DNA of 13,165 nt. It comes from Holdemanella sp. (GTDB lineage Bacteria > Bacillota_I > Bacilli_A > Erysipelotrichales > Erysipelotrichaceae). The first letter of the stretch is position 1; every line of letters begins with the position of its first letter. Location of the stretch: contig JABUSD010000306.1 in NCBI GenBank assembly GCA_021442845.1, positions 1-13,165 on the forward strand. The letters run 5' to 3'. A program made the translations under genes and the position numbers. Positions 7,641-13,165 of the stretch are shown piece by piece. The notes beneath the pieces were generated by a model. The model worked only from the letters and a program-made list of their open reading frames with translations, was not told the DNA's origin and did not search any database.

Positions 7641-8786
7641 ATGAACTTATCAACTTTGACAAATAAGAATCTAGTTGTATTAAATAGCGATTTAAACACA
7701 AAGGAAAGTATTATTGAAGCATTGATCACAAAACTATATGAAGATGGAAAAATCACATCAAAAGAAGCTTTCCAAAAGGCAGTATATTATCGTGAATCTT
7801 TAACACCAACAGGCATTGATCAGGGATTAGCCATTCCACATGGAAAAGATGCCAGTGTAAAAGAAGCAAGCTTTGCGGTTATGACATTAAAGAATCCAGT
7901 GAATGGATGGGAAAGCGTTGTAGAAGGAAACAAAGTAAAGTATGTCTTCCTATTAGCCATTCCAGAAAAGGATGAAGAAGGAACACAGATGCAGCTATTG
8001 GCAGAAATGATGAAGAAGATGTCCAATGAAGCCTATACAAATGCATTGTATAAATCAACAACAGTGGAAGAATTCATTCGTAAACTGGATAGGGACACAG
8101 AAGCCAATGTAACAAAGAAATATGATAAATCCATTGTAGCTGTTACAGCATGTGCAGCCGGAATTGCGCATACATATATGGCAGCAGAAGCATTAATAAA
8201 AGCAGGAGAAGAAATGGGAGTTAGCGTTTATGTAGAGAAGCAGGGAGCTAACGGAATTGAAGATCGCCACACAAATGAAATGTTGAAGAATGCCGATGCA
8301 GCCATCTTTGCGGTCGATGTAGCGGTTAAAGAAGAAAGCCGATTTGCGCATTTGCCAACCGTAAAGACAAAGGTATCCGCTCCATTAAAGGATGCGAAAG
8401 GAATTATTAAACAGGCTTTGGATAAGGCAAGCCAGACGAAAAAAGGAGAGTATGTAGAAACAATGGAAACAAGAGATGAAGGATTTGTTCAGACCGTAAA
8501 GGCATCTGTATTAACAGGAATTTCCCATGTAGTACCACTAATCGTAGCCGGAGGTATGATCTCTGCACTATGTACCATCTTTGCCAGAATGTTTGGCATG
8601 GTTGATGTGTTATCAACAGAAGGAACCTGGCTATATCTGATTAAAAATATGGGTGGAGGCCTTCTAGGAACATTGATGGTTCCCGTATTATCAGCTTATA
8701 TGGCGTATTCGATTGCCGATAAACCAGCATTTGCACCAGGATTTGCAGCCGGTTATTGTGCAGGAATGATCAATGGTGGATTCTGA
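7641..8786 (+). CDS. N-terminal piece of the MngA-type permease: IIA, IIB and start of IIC
   Basis: This frame codes for 381 residues as read. The IIA domain (about 1-150) has the phosphorylated histidine in AIPHGKD (His67). The IIB domain (about 164-262) has the phosphocysteine loop VTACAAGIAHTYMAAE (Cys171) and the VEKQGANGIE strand (198-207). IIC begins near 285 (VLTGISHVVPLIVAGG) and stops after GMINGGF at 381, leaving about three membrane segments. If no read-through occurs, the product could still pass phosphate from HPr through IIA and IIB but would lack most of the channel. Confidence 0.85.
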   Translation: MNLSTLTNKNLVVLNSDLNTKESIIEALITKLYEDGKITSKEAFQKAVYYRESLTPTGIDQGLAIPHGKDASVKEASFAVMTLKNPVNGWESVVEGNKVKYVFLLAIPEKDEEGTQMQLLAEMMKKMSNEAYTNALYKSTTVEEFIRKLDRDTEANVTKKYDKSIVAVTACAAGIAHTYMAAEALIKAGEEMGVSVYVEKQGANGIEDRHTNEMLKNADAAIFAVDVAVKEESRFAHLPTVKTKVSAPLKDAKGIIKQALDKASQTKKGEYVETMETRDEGFVQTVKASVLTGISHVVPLIVAGGMISALCTIFARMFGMVDVLSTEGTWLYLIKNMGGGLLGTLMVPVLSAYMAYSIADKPAFAPGFAAGYCAGMINGGF

Positions 8787-8792
8787 GCGGGT

Positions 8793-9527
8793 ATGTTAGG
8801 AGGTATCCTGGCTGGTTATGCAACACGTTATGTAAAGAAATATATCCCTGCAAAAGGAACATTTGCTGGATTTGTAAGCTTTGTGGTATATCCAGTACTT
8901 ACTACATTGCTTGTTGGTGTTGTGATGCTGCTGATTCTAGGTAAACCAGTGGCTATGTTAAATCAGGCATTATTAAATATCTTAACATCACTATCAGGTG
9001 GAAATGCGGCTCTATTGGGTGCCATCATTGGAATCATGGTTTCCTTTGACTTAGGAGGACCTGTCAATAAAGCGGCTTATGCATTCTGTGTGGCTGCCAT
9101 GGCAGAAGGTGTATTGATGCCATATGCGGCATTCGCATCCATCAAGATGGTATCTGCTTTCTCTTGTACAATCGCAACAAAAATTCGTAAAGACTTATTC
9201 ACAGAAGATGAAATCGCAGCTGGTAACTCTACATGGTTACTAGGACTTGCAGGAATTACCGAAGGTGCAATTCCATTCATGATGGCAGATCCACTAAGAG
9301 TTATCTTCTCATTCTGTACAGGATCCGCTGTATGTGGAGCTATCGTAGCTATGTTCAATATCGGATTGGATGTACCAGGAGCTGGAATCTTCTCTCTATT
9401 CGTATTAAAAGGACCATCATTAGGATTTGCGATGGCTGTATGGCTAGGGGCTGCTATTGTAGGAGCTATCATCTCATCGGTATTACTGATTGTATTAAGA
9501 AAACAGAAATTATCAAAAGAAAAATAA
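8793..9527 (+). CDS. C-terminal piece of the MngA-type permease: remainder of IIC
   Basis: The frame continues directly after the TGA (AGMLGGILAGY) and stays open for 246 codons. It holds the most conserved IIC parts: SFDLGGPVNKAAYAF and the GLAGITEGAIPF motif that lines the sugar site in fructose/mannitol-type IIC, then NIGLDVPGAGIFSL. The first ATG is at 8793, but no Shine-Dalgarno sequence precedes it, so a separately translated product is unlikely unless termination-reinitiation occurs at the nearby TGA. Confidence 0.7.
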   Translation: MLGGILAGYATRYVKKYIPAKGTFAGFVSFVVYPVLTTLLVGVVMLLILGKPVAMLNQALLNILTSLSGGNAALLGAIIGIMVSFDLGGPVNKAAYAFCVAAMAEGVLMPYAAFASIKMVSAFSCTIATKIRKDLFTEDEIAAGNSTWLLGLAGITEGAIPFMMADPLRVIFSFCTGSAVCGAIVAMFNIGLDVPGAGIFSLFVLKGPSLGFAMAVWLGAAIVGAIISSVLLIVLRKQKLSKEK

Positions 9528-9545
9528 AGAAAGGAGTGTATGACA

Positions 9546-12116
9546 ATGGCACAACAAGTTCATATCGTACCACATTGTCATTGGGATAGAGAATGGTATT
9601 TCTCTTGTGAAGAATCAAAATACCTGTTGTTGAACAACATGGATGAAATCTTTGAAATGCTGGAAACAAGAGATGACTATCCATGTTACATTCTAGATGG
9701 ACAGACGGCGATTCTGGAAGACTACTTTCAATATAAACCGGAGAACAAGGCTCGTTTCAAAAGCCTTGTTCAACAAGGTAAACTTCGCATAGGACCATGG
9801 TATACCCAAACCGATGCGATGGTAGTAGGTGGTGAATCCATCACTAGAAATCTTCTCTATGGACATAAAGACTGCAAAGAGTTTGGTCAGATTATGAAAA
9901 TAGGATATCTGCCTGATTCCTTTGGACAATCAAGCCAGATGCCAATGATTCTAAATGGATTTGGTATCCATCGAAGCATGTTCTGGCGAGGAACAAGCGA
10001 AAGGATGGGAACCAATAAAACGGAATTCTATCATGAAAGCGCCGATGGATCCAAAGTATTATGCCAGCTTTTACCACTAGGATATGCCATTGGTAAATAC
10101 CTTCCCCAGGAAAAAGAGGCATTGGCACTACGCTGTTCAAAATATATGCCTGTTCTAGATCGCGGAGCTACATCCGATCATATTCTTGTACCAAATGGAC
10201 ATGACCAGATGCCAATCCAGAAGAATATTTTTGAAGTCATGATGACATTAAAGGAAATCTATCCAGAAAAGCATTTCTTCTTAAGTGATTATGAAAGCGT
10301 ATTTGAAGAATTGGAAAAGAAAAAGGATTATGCAACATTAAAAGGAGAATTCCTGGATGGAAAGTATATGCGTGTCCATCGCTCCATCTATTCATCAAGA
10401 GCCGATATTAAAAGTTTAAATACACGTATTGAATATAAGCTTACAAATATATTAGAACCACTCGCAACCATCGCCCATTCTTTAGGATTTGATTATTTCG
10501 ATGGAGCAATTGAAAGAATCTGGAAGGATATCATGAAAAACCATGCCCATGATTCCATTGGATGCTGCTGCAGTGATAAAGTCCATAAAGAAATCGTATC
10601 TCGTTTTACGCTTGCAGAAGAAAAGATTGATCAGATGATCACTTTCTATAAAAGAAAGATTGTTGATGCGATGTCTTTAGATCTATCATTGGATAAGTTA
10701 AGTGCATTCAATCTATTGCCATATGAAAAGAAAGGTGTCATTAAAGGACAATTCATCACAAGAATGAAAGGATTTGAAATCGTAGATGAAAATAAGAATC
10801 CAATTTCATTTAATGTTATCCATAAAGAAATAGTGGATGCAGGATTGATTGATCGACAGATTGTCCACTATGGAAACTATGATCCATTTGTGAAATATGA
10901 AATCGAATTCATAGATACATTACCCGCTATGGGATATAAGACATATTTCATTTTAGAATCAGAAAAAGAATATGATGTTGAATATATCGAAGGAAATGCA
11001 TTGGATAATGAATATTATCATATTGATATCCATGAAAATGGAACATTGAAGATTCTTGATAAAGTACGAAATACAACCTATGATAACGTGTTATTAATGG
11101 AAGATGGAAGTGATGATGGCGATAGCTATGATTATTCACCCCTAGAAAAGGATTGGATCCTGACATCCGAAAATTGTAAAGCGGATGTATCCATTCAAAA
11201 GAATGTATATAGTGATATCGCAAAAATATCATTGGATATGCACATTTCAAAAGATCTTGAAGAAAGAATCAATCATCAGATGACAGGAATGGTTCATTTT
11301 GATATACAGATTACTTTACAGAAACAATCCGATAGTATCGATATCAGGACAACTATCCATAACCAGGCAAAAGATCATAGAGTAAGAATGATATTGCCTA
11401 TGAATATTTCATCAAAGACAACACTCGCTGATAATCCATTTGGCACAATCGAAAGATCCATTGTCGATAGCGCTATGGAAGTCTGGGAAAAGGAGAAATG
11501 GAGTGAAAGACCTGATTCCATCTATCCAATGTTAAGCTTTGTAAAGATGAAGGAAGACAATCTATCTTTTATAACTAACTCAATCCGTGAATATGAAGCC
11601 ATTGATGAAAATACATTATCCATCACATTATTCAGATCGATTGGTTATCTAGGAAAGGAAAATCTTGTCAGACGACCAGGAAGACCATCTGGAATCAAGA
11701 TGGAAATCCCAGATTCACAGATGATAGGTACTTATACATTTGATTTTGCCTTAACATGCCAGAGTAATGAAACAATCGCAAAGACATCAAAGGAATATTT
11801 AACACCTGTCATTACATACAATAAGATGCCTTATAATGCGATGAAGTTAAATATACCAAAGGTAAAGACACCATATCAATATAGTTTATTGAATATTCAA
11901 AATGATGGATTCATTCTAAGTGCATTAAAATTATCAGAAAATAAGGAAGGATATATAGTAAGAGGATATAATCCAACCAGTCATCCTATAGAGGTTGATA
12001 TTGTATCACCTTATCATAAACACAACACAAATCTGAATGAAGAAATCATCCAATCCAATGTTCAGATGGTATCCATTGTACCAAATCAGGTAAAAACCGT
12101 TTTCTTATCGAAATAA
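9546..12116 (+). CDS. mngB: GH38 alpha-mannosidase, mannosylglycerate hydrolase (MngB) type
   Basis: The protein has 856 residues from ATG 9546, the usual size for MngB. This start is preferred over ATG 9540 because AAGGAG (9531-9536) is 9 bases from 9546 but only 3 from 9540. The GH38 zinc and catalytic residues are present: HCHWDREW (zinc ligands His12 and Asp14), GYLPDSFGQS (nucleophile Asp124), and NHAHDSIGCCCSD (zinc ligand His335, Asp336). Blocks that I recall as shared with E. coli MngB include LDGQTAILEDYF, IGPWYTQTD, LPLGYAIGKYLP, LIDRQIVHYGNYDPF and RPGRPSGIKM, so the mannosylglycerate branch is favoured over general alpha-mannosidases. It would act in the cytoplasm (no signal peptide), cleaving 6-phospho-mannosylglycerate to mannose-6-phosphate and glycerate. 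The gene starts 18 bases after the permease stop, and a terminator ends the operon. No damage is visible. Confidence 0.92.
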   Translation: MAQQVHIVPHCHWDREWYFSCEESKYLLLNNMDEIFEMLETRDDYPCYILDGQTAILEDYFQYKPENKARFKSLVQQGKLRIGPWYTQTDAMVVGGESITRNLLYGHKDCKEFGQIMKIGYLPDSFGQSSQMPMILNGFGIHRSMFWRGTSERMGTNKTEFYHESADGSKVLCQLLPLGYAIGKYLPQEKEALALRCSKYMPVLDRGATSDHILVPNGHDQMPIQKNIFEVMMTLKEIYPEKHFFLSDYESVFEELEKKKDYATLKGEFLDGKYMRVHRSIYSSRADIKSLNTRIEYKLTNILEPLATIAHSLGFDYFDGAIERIWKDIMKNHAHDSIGCCCSDKVHKEIVSRFTLAEEKIDQMITFYKRKIVDAMSLDLSLDKLSAFNLLPYEKKGVIKGQFITRMKGFEIVDENKNPISFNVIHKEIVDAGLIDRQIVHYGNYDPFVKYEIEFIDTLPAMGYKTYFILESEKEYDVEYIEGNALDNEYYHIDIHENGTLKILDKVRNTTYDNVLLMEDGSDDGDSYDYSPLEKDWILTSENCKADVSIQKNVYSDIAKISLDMHISKDLEERINHQMTGMVHFDIQITLQKQSDSIDIRTTIHNQAKDHRVRMILPMNISSKTTLADNPFGTIERSIVDSAMEVWEKEKWSERPDSIYPMLSFVKMKEDNLSFITNSIREYEAIDENTLSITLFRSIGYLGKENLVRRPGRPSGIKMEIPDSQMIGTYTFDFALTCQSNETIAKTSKEYLTPVITYNKMPYNAMKLNIPKVKTPYQYSLLNIQNDGFILSALKLSENKEGYIVRGYNPTSHPIEVDIVSPYHKHNTNLNEEIIQSNVQMVSIVPNQVKTVFLSK

Positions 12117-12123
12117 ACAAAAA

Positions 12124-12152
12124 GGAATTGTACATTGTGACAATTCTTTTTT
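12124..12152 (+). terminator. Intrinsic terminator of the mngAB operon
   Basis: The stem GAATTGT (12125-12131) / ACAATTC (12140-12146) has an 8-base loop and is followed by six T (12147-12152). It starts 8 bases after the mngB stop. Confidence 0.88.
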
Positions 12153-12164
12153 ATATTGTAAAAT
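12137..12164 (+). promoter_or_regulatory. Candidate promoter for the M50-like gene, overlapping the mngB terminator
   Basis: GTGACA (12137-12142, 5 of 6 to TTGACA), a 16-base spacer and TAAAAT (12159-12164, 5 of 6 to TATAAT) form a sigma-A-like promoter. The -35 lies in the loop and descending arm of the mngB terminator. It would start a transcript about 18 bases before the next ATG. Confidence 0.5.
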
Positions 12165-12188
12165 GAAGATAATAAAGGAAGTATACAT

Positions 12189-13165
12189 ATGAAAAAAAGT
12201 AAAATACAGACAACTCTATTTATGATCATTACCATGGTTTTATTTAGCTTTATTGGACTTGTGATAGGAAAAGGATTAACTGAATATGAGAAGATAATTG
12301 GAAATGATTTATCCTTTTTAGAATTGATACTCTATCTAATTCTTTCTGTAATCATCATGTATCTTTTCTATTTTATCAATACCTATGCCCATGAATTAGG
12401 TCATGTGCTATTTGGACTTTTGACAGGTTATGAATTCTCATCCATTCGATTTGGAAGTATTCTAATTTATAAAAGCGAAGGAAAATTAAAGATAGGAAAA
12501 TATCATATGGCAGGAACAGGTGGACAAGCTTTGATGATACCACCAAAGACAGATCCTTTTCATATGCCTTATGTTCTATACAATGCAGGTGGATTAATCA
12601 TCAATCTATTGATAACAATTCTTGGTGGAATCATCTATTTAAATACATCCAATTTCTATATACGCTATATATTTATTCTATTATCTTTAACCGCATTAGC
12701 CGTCTTTGTGACAAATGGTTTACCATTTACAGAATTAGGTACAGATGGAGCCAATATCATTCTATTAAAGGATAAATATGCAAGACTATCTTTTTATAAT
12801 TCATTGATCATCAATCATAATCTATATAATAATATTCCTATCAAAGATATGGATCCTAACTTATTCTATTATGATAAAAGCATTGAATTAAAGAATCCAT
12901 TAGTAACCGCATTAGCCGTTAATAAGTTTTCCTATCTATTTGTATCCCATCAGTTTGATGAAGCCTATGAATTAGGAAACTATATCAAAGAAAATGCTAA
13001 AAGCATAAACAAGCTACATGCAATTGAAATCGAACTGGATACACTTTATATGCTGATAGTCATTCAAAAAGAGTATGAAAAGGCAAAGAAGGAATTTGAT
13101 AAGAATCATAAAGAATATGATGGTATGAAAAGTATGTTACCATACAATCGTACCTATTATGCCTA
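12189..13165 (+). CDS. Membrane metallopeptidase of M50 / site-2-protease type, 3'-truncated by the window edge
   Basis: ATG 12189 with AAGGAAG (12175-12181) opens a frame that runs off the window end after 325 codons with no stop. Hydrophobic segments lie near residues 8-28, 43-64, 128-150 and 157-176. The zinc motif HELGH (His68, Glu69, His72) sits at the end of the second segment. An N-x2-P...DG motif (Asn176, Pro179, Asp186) matches the second M50 zinc-ligand region. After about residue 190 a soluble, helix-rich domain with repeated Glu/Lys/Tyr follows and may be TPR-like. By family knowledge such enzymes cut proteins within or next to the membrane; no substrate is suggested by the context. 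It has its own promoter and so is probably independent of mngAB. Confidence 0.8.
   Translation, partial: MKKSKIQTTLFMIITMVLFSFIGLVIGKGLTEYEKIIGNDLSFLELILYLILSVIIMYLFYFINTYAHELGHVLFGLLTGYEFSSIRFGSILIYKSEGKLKIGKYHMAGTGGQALMIPPKTDPFHMPYVLYNAGGLIINLLITILGGIIYLNTSNFYIRYIFILLSLTALAVFVTNGLPFTELGTDGANIILLKDKYARLSFYNSLIINHNLYNNIPIKDMDPNLFYYDKSIELKNPLVTALAVNKFSYLFVSHQFDEAYELGNYIKENAKSINKLHAIEIELDTLYMLIVIQKEYEKAKKEFDKNHKEYDGMKSMLPYNRTYYA

Larger units (their letters stand above)
7641..9527 (+). pseudogene. mngA: PTS EIIABC permease of 2-O-alpha-mannosyl-D-glycerate (MngA) type, interrupted by in-frame TGA
   Basis: The whole frame is 628 codons long plus stop, close to E. coli MngA (about 650 residues), with domain order IIA-IIB-IIC of the fructose superfamily. 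One in-frame TGA at 8784-8786 (codon 382) splits it inside the IIC domain; reading frame and conservation are intact on both sides and no other lesion is visible. Relatives have a hydrophobic residue here (GFLGAVVGG in E. coli MngA as I recall it), so a TTA-to-TGA change of one base would explain it. Intact, the protein would take up and 6-phosphorylate mannosylglycerate at the membrane. ATG 7641 is chosen because AAGGAG (7627-7632) lies 8 bases before it; the in-frame ATG at 7599 has no ribosome binding site. It is 18 bases before mngB start region, in one operon. Confidence 0.8.

Noticed and set aside
8784..8786. Reassigned genetic code in which TGA is a sense codon
   Set aside because: No complete gene here ends in TGA, which fits weakly, but tryptophan is coded by TGG throughout and only one in-frame TGA occurs in more than 10 kb of coding sequence.
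8784..8812. Selenocysteine recoding of the TGA in mngA, with a small hairpin (8795-8812, GGTA loop) at a SECIS-like distance
   Set aside because: Relatives carry a hydrophobic residue rather than cysteine at this site, a membrane segment of a sugar permease has no use for Sec, and the stem relies on two G-T pairs. The hairpin is most likely chance.
9077..9472. 131-codon reverse-strand open frame opposite the permease
   Set aside because: It mirrors a conserved IIC coding region, has low-complexity Ala/Pro/Asn-rich composition and no ribosome binding site.
9540..9542. ATG 9540 as the start of mngB
   Set aside because: Only 3 bases separate it from AAGGAG; ATG 9546, two codons later, has normal spacing.
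10948..11250. 100-codon reverse-strand open frame opposite mngB
   Set aside because: It is His/Tyr/Phe-rich, as expected from the complement of AT-rich coding DNA, and it has no family signature.

Overview
The window looks like a piece of a low-GC Gram-positive (Firmicutes) chromosome. The DNA is AT-rich, the genes have AGGAG-type ribosome binding sites, and short hairpin-plus-T-run terminators close most of the transcription units. Protein style and the mix of PTS, glycoside hydrolase and RpiR genes would suit a gut Erysipelotrichia-like bacterium, but that is an impression from composition and gene content, not a demonstrated assignment. No rRNA, tRNA, CRISPR array, insertion sequence or phage gene is seen.

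Layout. (1) Bases 1-1715: the 3' part of a membrane-anchored calcineurin-like metallophosphoesterase whose start lies before the window. It converges on (2) a reverse-strand cardiolipin synthase (1742-3295); one symmetric hairpin between the two stop codons can terminate both. (3) A 301-bp divergent intergenic region carries a promoter on each strand and a possibly structured leader in front of a family 1 glycosidase of 6-phospho-beta-glucosidase type (3597-5099). (4) A 59-residue membrane-anchored Cys-rich microprotein lies between two terminators (5149-5328). (5) A PnuC-type transporter and a low-molecular-weight phosphatase/ArsC-type protein are translationally coupled. They are followed by an overlapping 40-residue protein with a polyacidic tail and a stretch that looks like a decayed small gene. 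(6) A mannosylglycerate-type locus follows: an RpiR/SIS regulator with its own terminator, a promoter with a small inverted repeat, a PTS EIIABC permease of MngA type, and a GH38 alpha-mannosidase of MngB type. (7) The window ends inside a membrane M50/site-2-protease-like metallopeptidase.

The main logic is in region 6. The PTS would import and phosphorylate 2-O-alpha-mannosyl-D-glycerate or a related mannoside, MngB would cleave the phosphorylated product to mannose-6-phosphate and glycerate, and the RpiR protein would sense a phosphosugar and control the promoter. The permease gene is interrupted by a single in-frame TGA at 8784-8786, while the frame on both sides stays intact and conserved. 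As read, the uptake step is therefore broken, recently mutated, read through, or mis-sequenced. This is the most important anomaly in the window. Secondary points are a candidate three-way-junction leader before the glycosidase, a promoter that reuses the arm of a terminator before the M50 gene, a possible leaderless pnuC transcript, and two microproteins.
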